Counted from the first letter of the stretch, positions 1 through 7,993 are shown. The stretch is DNA of 16,162 nt from an uncultured Bacteroidaceae bacterium (GCA_934271655.1 CAKQRW010000056.1:1-16162), one strand, 5' to 3'. A program made the numbers and translations. The notes: generated by a model from the sequence alone, not told the origin.

Positions 1-299
1 TTTTGTTAAATACGCAAGCAAATACTATTATAAAAACTTAATCATCAGTTAGTTGAATATTATTCAGCAAACACTAAATATAGAGGCTACGACCGAACGT
101 TTTTAATAAATAAGCGAAGCGCCCCGTAAAGGCAGAAGTTCTTTATTATAAAGACTTTTGCCTTTACGGGGCGCTTCGTGTCGCATATAAATAAAGCAGA
201 TGACTTGAACGATGCAGGTGTTGGCCTTATGAGGTGCGCGCCTGTAATGACATGCCATCTCAAGCCTTCAGTTGTTTCAGTAGAAAGGCGTTTCGTTCA
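1..299. other. Intergenic region left of the porE-like gene
   Basis: No credible gene is visible here. Bases 1-114 are AT-rich with no recognisable coding or promoter signal. Bases 115-178 form a long hairpin, listed separately. Bases 180-299 carry nothing I can name. A 51-codon minus-strand reading frame (258 to 103) runs through the hairpin and is most likely chance. The nature of the gene left of position 1 cannot be judged. Confidence 0.6.
115..178 (-). terminator. Long perfect inverted repeat, probable terminator of the leftward operon
   Basis: Bases 115-134 are the exact reverse complement of 159-178, giving a 20-bp GC-rich stem. Inner pairing (about 135-140 with 153-158, including two G-U pairs) lengthens it around an AT-rich loop. 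Read on the minus strand, the stem is followed by CTTATTTATTAAAA, a moderately T-rich tail. Read on the plus strand, no T tract follows. It lies about 120 bases after the stop of the porE-like gene, so termination of that transcript is the simplest role. The stem is unusually long for a simple terminator, and a bidirectional terminator or a stable 3' UTR structure is also possible. Confidence 0.6.
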
Positions 300-2429
300 T
301 CAGAAAATGAAATTCTCATCATCGTCCATCTCTTCCTCCTTCATTTTTGCGGCAGCCTTTTCCTCCTCCTTCTCCGGGTTGTACTCATTGAGCGTGGTGC
401 CATAAGTAGTGCGCAGCACCTTAAACTCCGTGCGTCGGTTGAGAGCATTGAGCACCTCCTGCTTATCCTCATCCTTCACAGCCTTGATATACTGCTCCGT
501 CAGAGTGTCATTCTCCTGCACCTCCAACTTAGGTTCGCCAGCGGCGAGAGTCTCAGCCAGTTTCTTTGTTATGACCTTCGGGCGCGACTCGCCATAGCCC
601 ACAGCTGTGAGGCGGTCAGACGCCACGCCATGCGCAATGAGATACTTGACCACCGACTCGGCCCTGCGCTGCGACAGGCGCATATTGTAGGCATCATTGC
701 CACGGTAGTCGCAATGCGCAGAAAGTTCAATGGTGATGTTAGGATTCTCATTCATCATCCCCACCAGTTGGTCAAGAGCCTCAGTAGACTCAGGCGTGAG
801 GTCGGCCCGGTCAAACTCATAAAATATATTGTCTATGAGCACAGGCACATTGATAGGCGGCAGCGGAAACTGCAGGGTATACTCCTCGCTCTGTTCCGAC
901 GGCTCCACCCTCAGTTCGTTCTTCACATTGAGATAGCCCTTGCATGAACCAAGGAACACGTAGTCCACTCCAGGCTTGAGCACCTGTGTGAATGAGCCGT
1001 CGCCCTTGACCGACAGTTTGACATTGGTGCCATCATTGCCCACCATATACACAAGAGCCGCAGGCAGTTCGTAGCCATCCTTCTCATACACCCATCCGGT
1101 CACCGTCTGCAATATCTCGGGACATTCAAACGAGAAGACATGCTCCAGTCCCTTGCCGTCGTTGCGCGACGAGCAGAAATAGCCACGGTTGTGGAAGCCC
1201 TCAAACGTCATTCCGAAATCATCGGCCGACGAGTTGAGAGGATACTGCAGATTTTCGACCACGGTGCCCCTCACCGAGTCATCGTGAGCGCAGAAGATGT
1301 CGAGTCCGCCCATGCCCGGATGCCCGTCACTTGAGAAATACAGGTCGCCATTAGGGCGGAACGTCGGAAACATCTCGTCGCCAGCCGTATTGATGGGTCG
1401 TCCCACATTCTCCATGCCAACAAAACCGTTCTCCACTATCTGCGTGCGCCATATATCGAGTCCGCCCTCACCTCCAGGCATGTCGCTGACGAAATACAGC
1501 CATTTGCCGTCGGGACTGACAGCGGGATGGGCGTAGGAGCACAACGTGTCTCGGGAGATGTCGCACTTGACCGGCTTTCCCCATGCCGCGTCGCTCCTCT
1601 GCGACTTCCATATCTCGGCATAGCGAGGATAGTCGGGATCGCTTGAGCATCGGGTGAAATACATAGTCTTGCCATCGGGACTCAGGCACGACGCTCCCTC
1701 GTCATACTCCGTGTTGACGCCTCCCTCTATGGGTTCAGCCGCCTGCCACTTGCCCTGGTCATTTTTCTTGGCCAAGAAGAGGTCACCGAAGTTCTGTCCT
1801 GTGATGCCAGACATCTCATCGCCTGTGACCCCGTTTCTTGTAGAAGATATGACCATCTGGTCAGCCTCATCGCCCACAAGCATCGGACTGAAATCGGCTC
1901 GCCTGGAATTGAGCGCGGCATCTCGCTTCACAGAATACTGGTTGGGCTTAGCCTTCCATTGCGGGCCCAGTTCACATGAGAGCAAGCCGCTGTGAGCCAG
2001 TTCGCTTGAAGGATCCAGCTCAAGATATTTGCTGAAGTTCTGCGCGGCCTGCTTGTACTGTCCGGCCTTGAGTTGCTGGCGCGCCACATGCAGATAGGCC
2101 AAGCTGTCCGTTGTACCCTGCCTTATGGCATTCTGGTAGGCGGCCACAGCCTTCTGCGACAGTCCGATGCGCCTGTAGCATTCTCCAAGCATAAAAGCTC
2201 TCACAGCGCGTTTCTCCTTGTTCTTATGGTCACATCGCGCATACGACTTCTTGTAGTTGAGCGATGCCGCGTAATACTCCCCTATGGCATAGCTCTGCTC
2301 CGCTTTCTTGAAAGCTATGCTCTCGTTGCTGCAAGAAGACACGCCCCATGCCAAGGCGAGAGCACTCACGACCTGACACAGGGCTGTCCTGATATAAATC
2401 TTTTTATATTTCACGAAATGACGTTGCAT
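300..2429 (-). CDS. porE: PorE-like outer-membrane lipoprotein (TPR, beta-propeller, CRD and OmpA domains), probable type IX secretion component
   Basis: The 709-residue product starts with a signal peptide and a lipobox ending in VSSC (Cys33), so it should be a lipoprotein. TPR-like helices span about 37-150. PD40-type propeller blades span about 180-435, with repeated 'SPDGK.xYF' and 'GGLDIW/F' motifs. A carboxypeptidase-regulatory-like beta domain spans about 441-510. An OmpA-type peptidoglycan-binding domain starts near 530. The two residues that bind diaminopimelate in the OmpA family are present at the expected spacing of 15 (Asp574, Arg589). The OmpA domain has an insertion of about 40 residues before its last strand (NRRTEFKVLRTTYG, 664-677), followed by a charged tail. 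This domain order matches PorE (PG1058) of Porphyromonas gingivalis, which links the secretion machinery to peptidoglycan. It begins 56 bases after topB on the same strand. A related OmpA/PD40 lipoprotein outside type IX secretion is the main alternative. Confidence 0.75.
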   Translation of the reverse strand: MQRHFVKYKKIYIRTALCQVVSALALAWGVSSCSNESIAFKKAEQSYAIGEYYAASLNYKKSYARCDHKNKEKRAVRAFMLGECYRRIGLSQKAVAAYQNAIRQGTTDSLAYLHVARQQLKAGQYKQAAQNFSKYLELDPSSELAHSGLLSCELGPQWKAKPNQYSVKRDAALNSRRADFSPMLVGDEADQMVISSTRNGVTGDEMSGITGQNFGDLFLAKKNDQGKWQAAEPIEGGVNTEYDEGASCLSPDGKTMYFTRCSSDPDYPRYAEIWKSQRSDAAWGKPVKCDISRDTLCSYAHPAVSPDGKWLYFVSDMPGGEGGLDIWRTQIVENGFVGMENVGRPINTAGDEMFPTFRPNGDLYFSSDGHPGMGGLDIFCAHDDSVRGTVVENLQYPLNSSADDFGMTFEGFHNRGYFCSSRNDGKGLEHVFSFECPEILQTVTGWVYEKDGYELPAALVYMVGNDGTNVKLSVKGDGSFTQVLKPGVDYVFLGSCKGYLNVKNELRVEPSEQSEEYTLQFPLPPINVPVLIDNIFYEFDRADLTPESTEALDQLVGMMNENPNITIELSAHCDYRGNDAYNMRLSQRRAESVVKYLIAHGVASDRLTAVGYGESRPKVITKKLAETLAAGEPKLEVQENDTLTEQYIKAVKDEDKQEVLNALNRRTEFKVLRTTYGTTLNEYNPEKEEEKAAAKMKEEEMDDDENFIF

Positions 2430-2485
2430 ATATGTATTTTAACAATAAGTAGGTGCCGCACATATACAATAACGAGCCAAAGACC

Positions 2486-4861
2486 TCATTTATTGTCAAA
2501 AGGCATGCGATAAGTGCATCCCTCCTTCCATCTTGAGCATCCATAGGCTGTCCTGCCCTTGATGATGTGCCCTTCCTTGCACAATGGGCACGGCATGCCT
2601 ATCATCTCGTCGGGGTCATATTCAGCCTTCACCTGCTCCACCGTAGGCGCGCTTTTAGCTGCGCGCTTGGCCTTAGGCCGGAAGCCGGCAGGCACATTCG
2701 AGACGGCAGATGATGAAGATGTCGATGCAGCAGATGAAGATGCTGCTGATGAAGATGCAGCTGAGCCAGAAGAATCAGATGCTGCTGAGCCAGAAGAATC
2801 TGCGTCGAGAGTCAGACTGCCAGCGCCATCCGCACGGCCTGTACCCTCAGACTTTCCTGATGCAGGAGCGGCCTTAGCTGTATCAGCCTTCCTGCGAGAG
2901 GTACGCTTCTTCTTCAAGTCATCCTCGGTGGTGACAGCCACGTGCCTGTTGGTATGGTCATTTCGCACGGTGTTGACGATATCTATGACCATCTGCTTCA
3001 GTTCGTTGATGAACATCTGCGCATCATATTTCCTTTTCTCTATTTCCCTCAGTTTCTTCTCCCATATGCCCGTCAACTCAGCGCTCTTCAGCAGTTCCTC
3101 ATGTATGATGCCAATCAGTTCCACACCTGTGAGCGTGGCAATCAGGTTCTTGCGTTCCTTATGTATATATCGTCTCTTAAAAAGAGTCTCGATGATGGCA
3201 GCTCGTGTCGACGGACGTCCGATGCCATTCTCCTTCATGGCGTCACGCAGTTCCTCGTTGTCAACGAGCTTGCCGGCCGTCTCCATGGCCCTAAGCAGCG
3301 TAGCCTCCGTGTATGGCTTTGGCGGCTGTGTCCATTTTTCAGACAGCGAAGGCACGTGAGGCCCACTCTCCCCCTTCTGGAAGACAGGCAGTCCACCCTG
3401 CTCCTCGCTGGCCGTGTCGCCAGCGTTGTCCTGTGTTTCTGCCGCCATGTTCTTATACACGACCTTCCATCCCTCATCAATAGTCACACGTCCGCTGGTG
3501 CGGAAGAGCACGTCATCCATCTCGCGAGGCTTGACGATGCCATAGACGGTGGTCGTCTCAAACTTGCAGTCGGGATAGAACACAGCTATGAAGGCCCGCG
3601 CCACCAGGTCGTAGACATGTCGCTCCATGTCCGTGAGGCCTATGGCAGGCACGCCTGTCGGTATGATGGCATGGTGGTCTGTGACCTTGGAAGAGTCAAA
3701 CACCTTCTTCGACTTCACCAGCGGCTTGCCAGCCAGCGGCTGCGTCCATTGCTCATAGCCTCTCAGTCCGGCCAGCGTCTGCGGGCATTTGGCGTAGATG
3801 TCGTCGCTGAGGTATGTGGTGTCCACGCGCGGATAGGTGGTCAGCTTCTTCTCGTAGAGACTCTGTATAAGCTGCAGAGTCTGGTCGGCCGAGTAGCCAA
3901 ACTTGTTGTTGCACGCCACCTGCAGCGACGTGAGGTCGTAAAGTCTCTGAGGAGCCTCCGTGCCCTTCTTCTTCTGTATGTCAACCACTGTGAATGGTTC
4001 GGAGGCAATGGCCTCCACCACCCTGTTGCCCTCTTCCTCAGAAGCGAACTCCATCGCCTTGTATATGGGTCCTTTTCCCTTTATGGTCTTTCCCTGCTCG
4101 GCGGCGGCCTTCACCTCGGCTTCAGCCTCTGCCTCAGCCTCCTCGTCATGAGCTATGGCATTGAACTTCACGTTTCGGTAGAGAGTGGACAGCGTCCAAC
4201 TGTGCTTCGGCACGAAATTCTCTATCTCCTGCTGGCGTTTCACGATGAGAGCCAGCGTAGGTGTCTGCACACGTCCGATGGACAGCACCTGACTGTCCTT
4301 ACCGTACGTTCTATTATTTCCATACTTCAGCGTGTAGAGTCGAGTGGCGTTCATGCCCAGCGTCCAGTCGCCTATGGCGCGGCATAGTCCAGCCTCGTAG
4401 AGAGCCTGATACTCACTTTGGTCCTTCAGGTGGCCGAATCCCTCCCTGATGGCCTCCTCTGTGAGCGATGATATCCATAGGCGCTGCACGGGGCAATGTG
4501 CTCCAGCCTTCTGCATCACCCATCTCTGTATGAGCTCACCCTCCTGGCCGGCATCGCCGCAGTTCACTATAGAGTCGGCTGCCTGCATGAGTTTCTCAAT
4601 GACAGCAAACTGCCTCTTCACGCCCTCGTCATTTTTCAGTCTGATGGAATAGCGTTGCGGAATCATGGGCAAGTCCCACAGGTCCCAGCGTTTCCATCGC
4701 TGCGTGTACTCGTCAGGCTCCTTCAGCTCGCACAGGTGTCCAAAAGTCCATGTCACCTGGTATCCGTTGCCCTCGATATATCCCTGTTTCATGCTGTTTG
4801 CCCCGAGCACATTGGCTATTTCCCGGGCAACACTCGGTTTCTCGGCTATACAAACAATCAT
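2486..4861 (-). CDS. topB: DNA topoisomerase III (type IA)
   Basis: This 791-residue type IA topoisomerase cuts one DNA strand through a 5'-phosphotyrosine bond, to relax negative supercoils and decatenate DNA. The N-terminal Toprim domain begins MIVCIAEKPSVA. The catalytic tyrosine is Tyr343 in TYPRVDTTYL, and the conserved ENGIGRPSTRA block lies at 544-554. The C-terminus ends in a zinc-ribbon with Cys758, Cys761, Cys775 and Cys782. Two low-complexity parts stand out: an acidic Glu-Ala tract at 239-257 and a Ser/Ala/Asp-rich linker at about 686-721, built partly from an 8-residue tandem repeat. The Toprim motif reads DAGQEGE (103-109) instead of the usual DxDxE, so the second Asp is Gly. 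The start codon overlaps the mlaF stop (ATGA), which suggests translational coupling in the mlaE-mlaF-topB-porE run. Confidence 0.93.
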   Translation of the reverse strand: MIVCIAEKPSVAREIANVLGANSMKQGYIEGNGYQVTWTFGHLCELKEPDEYTQRWKRWDLWDLPMIPQRYSIRLKNDEGVKRQFAVIEKLMQAADSIVNCGDAGQEGELIQRWVMQKAGAHCPVQRLWISSLTEEAIREGFGHLKDQSEYQALYEAGLCRAIGDWTLGMNATRLYTLKYGNNRTYGKDSQVLSIGRVQTPTLALIVKRQQEIENFVPKHSWTLSTLYRNVKFNAIAHDEEAEAEAEAEVKAAAEQGKTIKGKGPIYKAMEFASEEEGNRVVEAIASEPFTVVDIQKKKGTEAPQRLYDLTSLQVACNNKFGYSADQTLQLIQSLYEKKLTTYPRVDTTYLSDDIYAKCPQTLAGLRGYEQWTQPLAGKPLVKSKKVFDSSKVTDHHAIIPTGVPAIGLTDMERHVYDLVARAFIAVFYPDCKFETTTVYGIVKPREMDDVLFRTSGRVTIDEGWKVVYKNMAAETQDNAGDTASEEQGGLPVFQKGESGPHVPSLSEKWTQPPKPYTEATLLRAMETAGKLVDNEELRDAMKENGIGRPSTRAAIIETLFKRRYIHKERKNLIATLTGVELIGIIHEELLKSAELTGIWEKKLREIEKRKYDAQMFINELKQMVIDIVNTVRNDHTNRHVAVTTEDDLKKKRTSRRKADTAKAAPASGKSEGTGRADGAGSLTLDADSSGSAASDSSGSAASSSAASSSAASTSSSSAVSNVPAGFRPKAKRAAKSAPTVEQVKAEYDPDEMIGMPCPLCKEGHIIKGRTAYGCSRWKEGCTYRMPFDNK
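2745..2816 (-). repeat. 24-bp in-frame minisatellite in the topB linker
   Basis: Near-identical 24-base units sit side by side; one block starts at 2761 and recurs at 2785. They encode the peptide unit DSSGSAAS twice, followed by degenerate Ser-Ala units (SSAAS). Because the period is a multiple of three, a gain or loss of units would only change linker length. Confidence 0.6.
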
Positions 4862-5649
4862 CCCTGCCTTTCTCCCCTCTTAGTGCTCTTCTGCTGGTCG
4901 TGCAGCATCTTAGCCTGGCGCAGGATGTCGCTTGCAAAGATGAAGTCCTCCAGTTTCTTGTTGTCCGCGTCCATTATCTCCTTGTTGCTGCCCTGCCATT
5001 CGGCGCGACCCTCACAGATGAATGTGATGTTCTCCCCTATTCCCATGACAGAGTTCATGTCGTGTGTGTTGACAATGGTCGTTATCTTGTCCTCGTGCGT
5101 GATGCCCGCTATGAGTTCGTCAATGACGATGCTGGTCTTCGGGTCGAGTCCAGAGTTAGGCTCATCGCAGAAGAGATACTTAGGCCCCAGCACGATGGCC
5201 CTCGCTATGGCCACACGCTTCTGCATGCCGCCCGATATCTCACCCGGAAACTTATTCTCCGCCCCCTGCAGGTTCACCCTCGCCAGACAGTCCATGGCGC
5301 GCCGGCGCCTGTCCGCCTCGCTGAGGTCGGAGAACATGTCGAGCGGGAACATCACGTTCTCCAGCACAGTCATGGAGTCAAACAGCGCCGCGCTCTGGAA
5401 GATCATTCCCATCTCCCGTCGCAGGCACACCTTCTCCTTCTTGCCGAGCGACACAAAATCGCGGTCGTCATAGTACACACTGCCGCTTGTGGGCGTGAGC
5501 AGCCCCACGATGTTCTTCATGAGCACCGTCTTTCCGCTTCCGCTCTGTCCGATGATGAGATTCACCTCTCCGTCGCGAAACGTGGCGTTGATGTCCTTTA
5601 GCACAGCCTTGTCGTCAAAGCTCTTGTATAGATGTTCTATCTTAATCAT
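4858..5649 (-). CDS. mlaF: Phospholipid ABC transporter ATP-binding protein MlaF
   Basis: The 263-residue product is an ABC ATPase of the Mkl/MlaF family, which powers phospholipid transport between inner and outer membrane through the Mla (MCE-type) system. Visible motifs are Walker A GQSGSGKT (34-41), Q-loop FQSAALFD (84-91), signature ISGGMQKR (138-145), Walker B YLFCDEPNSGLDP (158-170) and the H-loop His196. The 'SGGMQKRVAIARA' wording and the 'FQSAALFDSMTVLENV' stretch are characteristic of MlaF rather than of drug or amino-acid transporters. It follows the permease gene mlaE by 75 bases on the same strand and overlaps topB by 4. No mlaD-type MCE gene is in the window, so the substrate-binding partner must be encoded elsewhere. 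Confidence 0.92.
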   Translation of the reverse strand: MIKIEHLYKSFDDKAVLKDINATFRDGEVNLIIGQSGSGKTVLMKNIVGLLTPTSGSVYYDDRDFVSLGKKEKVCLRREMGMIFQSAALFDSMTVLENVMFPLDMFSDLSEADRRRRAMDCLARVNLQGAENKFPGEISGGMQKRVAIARAIVLGPKYLFCDEPNSGLDPKTSIVIDELIAGITHEDKITTIVNTHDMNSVMGIGENITFICEGRAEWQGSNKEIMDADNKKLEDFIFASDILRQAKMLHDQQKSTKRGERQG

Positions 5650-5724
5650 TTCTTTTCAGTCTCGTTTTTTTTCGCTTTTACCTGTTCATGTTCTCTCATG
5701 TCTCCGCCGTGTTCTCTGCAGGCA

Positions 5725-6471
5725 TCACGTGAGCAGGTTGGTGAGGAAGATGTCAGAGAAGAGCACAAGGATGCTGCTCGTCACCACAGCGTCGGTGCTC
5801 GACTTGCCCACCTCCACGCTTCCGCCCTCGACCGTGTATCCCTTGTAAGACGACACGCTCGTGATGATGAAGGCATAGAAGACAGCCTTTATCATTCCGC
5901 ACCAGAAGAACCACTGGTTGAACTGGTAGCGGAAGCCCTCAGTAAGCTCAGGCACGGTGGTGGTGCCCATGAGCGACGTGGCGTATGCCCCCACGATGCC
6001 GGCGCAGACGCTCAGCGACACAAGGATGGGCATGATGGTCATGAGGCCAGCAATCTTAGGCAGTATGAGGTAGTTGGCAGAGTTGACACCCATGATGTCG
6101 AGTGCGTCTATCTGCTGCGTTATCCTCATCGTGCCTATCTCCGAGGCTATGTTAGAGCCCACTTTGCCGGCAAGGATGAGGCACATGATGCTCGATGAGA
6201 ACTCCAGCAGCATGATCTCGCGCGTGGTGTAGCCCACCACCATCCTCGGCATCCATGGGCTCTGGATGTTGAGCTTTATCTGAAGACATATCACCGCTCC
6301 TATGAAAAAGGAGATGATGAGCACGATACCTATGGAGTTGTAGCCCAGCTGATACATCTCCGTGACATACTGCTTGAGAAACATCCTCCACCTGTCGGGA
6401 CGTGAGAGCACACGCTCCATGAGCTGCACGTAGCGTCCCAAATGAGTCAAACCTGTTTTTATTGATAACAC
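5725..6471 (-). CDS. mlaE: Phospholipid ABC transporter permease MlaE
   Basis: This 248-residue integral inner-membrane protein is the permease partner of MlaF. It has a family-typical amphipathic N-terminus (about 1-45), several hydrophobic segments (about 46-64, 88-101, 136-165, 186-206, 227-247) and the conserved cytoplasmic coupling segment LAGKVGSNIASEIGTMRI (100-117) followed by TQQIDALDIMG (118-128). I take the GTG at 6469-6471 as start. It gives the full N-terminal helix, no ATG lies upstream before an in-frame stop, and the next Met (residue 18) would truncate the helix. It is the first gene of the leftward group, downstream of a putative TAnnTTTG promoter at 6514-6521. An unrecognised sequence of 75 bases separates it from mlaF. 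Confidence 0.92.
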   Translation of the reverse strand: MLSIKTGLTHLGRYVQLMERVLSRPDRWRMFLKQYVTEMYQLGYNSIGIVLIISFFIGAVICLQIKLNIQSPWMPRMVVGYTTREIMLLEFSSSIMCLILAGKVGSNIASEIGTMRITQQIDALDIMGVNSANYLILPKIAGLMTIMPILVSLSVCAGIVGAYATSLMGTTTVPELTEGFRYQFNQWFFWCGMIKAVFYAFIITSVSSYKGYTVEGGSVEVGKSSTDAVVTSSILVLFSDIFLTNLLT

Positions 6472-6503
6472 CTTAGTTGCGATTTTATTGATTTATAAAT
6501 AGC

Positions 6504-6528
6504 AAATACTTCGCAAAATTAAGTATTT
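6504..6528. promoter_or_regulatory. Operator-like dyad overlapping the putative mlaE promoter
   Basis: AAATACTT (6504-6511) and its exact reverse complement AAGTATTT (6521-6528) flank a 9-base spacer. The spacer holds most of CAAAATTA (6514-6521), which on the minus strand is TAATTTTG, an exact TAnnTTTG element. A suitable -33 TTTG is not evident at the usual distance (CGTG is there instead). A symmetric site centred on a -7 element is what a repressor-binding site would look like. The arms are AT-rich and short, so chance cannot be excluded. Confidence 0.4.
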
Positions 6529-6595
6529 TCTGCCAAAAGAGCACGATTTAACATAGTTTTTTCCTTTATAAAGAGACTAATCAACAAACAATTTG

Positions 6596-6603
6596 TACTT
6601 TTG
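6596..6603 (+). promoter_or_regulatory. Bacteroidetes -7 element upstream of lptB
   Basis: TACTTTTG matches TAnnTTTG exactly and ends 18 bases before the lptB ATG, which predicts a very short 5' leader. No TTTG is present at the usual -33 distance, so the call rests on the -7 element and its position. Confidence 0.55.
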
Positions 6604-6621
6604 TAGCTAATTTAATATAAC

Positions 6622-7473
6622 ATGGAGACAAAAAACATCAAGATAACCAACGCTGGCGACGCCGACATCCCGGAGTACTCAGACGAGCGCAACACGCTCT
6701 ACACGCGCAACCTCGTCAAGACCTACGGCAAGCGCACCGTGGCCAACAACGTGTCGATAAGTGTGCGCCAAGGTGAGATAGTAGGATTGCTCGGCCCCAA
6801 CGGAGCCGGCAAGACCACCTCGTTCTACATGACCACGGGTCTGGTGGTGCCCAACAGCGGCCAAGTCTTCATCAACGACCAGGAGATAACGAAAGACCCA
6901 GTGTCCACCCGCGCCAAGAAGGGTGTGGGCTACCTGGCCCAGGAGGCAAGCGTGTTCCGCACCATGAGTGTGGAAGACAACATCATGACCGTGCTGGAGA
7001 TGAAGTACAAGTCGGTGGACGAACAGAGAGACCATCTTGAGCGTCTGCTCGACGAGTTTAACCTGCAGAAGGTGCGCAAGAACAACGGCAACCAGCTCTC
7101 AGGCGGCGAGCGACGCCGCTGCGAGATAGCCCGCTGCCTCGCTATCGACCCCAAGTTCATCATGCTCGACGAGCCTTTTGCCGGAGTTGACCCTATAGCC
7201 GTAGAGGACATACAGTATGTGGTGTGGAAGCTGAAGGACAGGAACATCGGCATCCTCATCACCGACCACAACGTGCAGGAGACGCTCTGCATCACCGACC
7301 GCGCCTACCTCCTCTTTGAGGGACGCATCCTCTTCAAGGGCACGCCTGAGGAACTCTCGCGCAACGACATCGTGAAGGAGAAATACCTCGGAAGCAACTT
7401 CGTGCTTCGTCCAAAAGACTTCCAGATGATAGACGAGAAGAAAAAGAGGGAGATGGAAGAAGACGCGCTGTAG
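6622..7473 (+). CDS. lptB: LPS export ABC transporter ATP-binding protein LptB
   Basis: The 283-residue product is the cytoplasmic ATPase of the Lpt machine, which drives lipopolysaccharide from the inner membrane to the cell surface. Visible motifs are Walker A GPNGAGKT (58-65), the LptB-type Q-loop region YLAQEASVFRTMSVEDNI (104-121), signature LSGGERRR (159-166), Walker B FIMLDEPFAGVDP (179-191) and the switch His216 in TDHNVQETL. The wording 'SGGERRRxEIARxLA' and 'TDHNVxETL' is diagnostic for LptB. Compared with the roughly 240-residue E. coli protein it has an extra N-terminal stretch of about 25 residues and a charged C-terminal tail (about 260-283). The permease subunits LptF and LptG are not in the window. 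It is divergent from mlaE, so the region controls two lipid-export ATPases. Confidence 0.93.
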   Translation: METKNIKITNAGDADIPEYSDERNTLYTRNLVKTYGKRTVANNVSISVRQGEIVGLLGPNGAGKTTSFYMTTGLVVPNSGQVFINDQEITKDPVSTRAKKGVGYLAQEASVFRTMSVEDNIMTVLEMKYKSVDEQRDHLERLLDEFNLQKVRKNNGNQLSGGERRRCEIARCLAIDPKFIMLDEPFAGVDPIAVEDIQYVVWKLKDRNIGILITDHNVQETLCITDRAYLLFEGRILFKGTPEELSRNDIVKEKYLGSNFVLRPKDFQMIDEKKKREMEEDAL

Positions 7474-7633
7474 AGTCCCATCTGGCCTGCGCCATGCCGC
7501 ACCTGAGAAGAGCACGGTCCAGACCCTGATTTCCGAGGAGGCAGACAGGAGGGCGCATCACATAACAGGCGCGCATCACACACCAAAAACATTCTACACA
7601 AATATAAACATCTTATTTTTTCAACAAACACTC

Positions 7634-7993
7634 ATGACAGACACAGAGAAATTAGTAAAGGCCTGCATTGACGGCATACAGGAGAAGAAAGGAAAGAGAA
7701 TACGCGTGGTCGACCTTGAAGGCATCGACGAGACCATCACTAAGTTCCTTGTAATATGCGAGGGCAACTCACCCACACAGGTGGCCGCCATCACAGAATC
7801 TGTGCGCGAGTTTGCACGCAAGGAAGCAGGTTCCAAGCCAACAGGCACAGACGGCACACGCAACAATATCTGGGTGGCTGTGGACTACACCGACGTCGTC
7901 GTGCACATCTTCGTGCCAGACGCCCGCGAGTTCTACGACATAGACAACCTGTGGGAGGACGCTAAAATAACAGACATTCCAGACTTAGACTGA
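7634..7993 (+). CDS. rsfS: Ribosome silencing factor RsfS (Iojap family)
   Basis: The 119-residue product belongs to the RsfS/Iojap/DUF143 family, which binds ribosomal protein L14 on the 50S subunit and blocks subunit joining when nutrients are short. Family hallmarks are the N-terminal helix, the core IRVVDLEGIDETITKFLVIC (23-42) and the conserved end DYTDVVVHIFVPDAREFYDIDNLW (84-107). Its length is normal for the family. It follows lptB after 160 bases without a visible terminator, and ftsH begins only 4 bases after its stop, so rsfS and ftsH are very probably co-transcribed. The short gap before it has a direct repeat of GCGCATCACA (7553-7562 and 7571-7580) and an AT-rich stretch, but no exact TAnnTTTG element. 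Confidence 0.94.
   Translation: MTDTEKLVKACIDGIQEKKGKRIRVVDLEGIDETITKFLVICEGNSPTQVAAITESVREFARKEAGSKPTGTDGTRNNIWVAVDYTDVVVHIFVPDAREFYDIDNLWEDAKITDIPDLD

Noticed and set aside
103..258. 51-residue minus-strand open frame running through the long hairpin
   Set aside because: Most of its sequence is the two arms of the inverted repeat. There is no start signal or family resemblance.
234..947. 237-codon plus-strand open frame opposite the OmpA domain of the porE-like gene
   Set aside because: It is antisense to a well-supported domain, and the translation is a compositional mirror.
2942..4387. 481-codon open frame on the plus strand, opposite topB
   Set aside because: It lies wholly antisense to a clear topoisomerase III gene, its translation has no recognisable domain, and its codons mirror the biased third positions of topB.
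4496..5601. Long plus-strand open frames across the topB-mlaF junction
   Set aside because: They are antisense to two genes with intact catalytic motifs and resemble no known protein.
7553..7580. GCGCATCACA direct repeat before rsfS as a regulatory site
   Set aside because: There are only two 10-base copies in a short gap with no link to a promoter element, so it is noted but not supported as a site.
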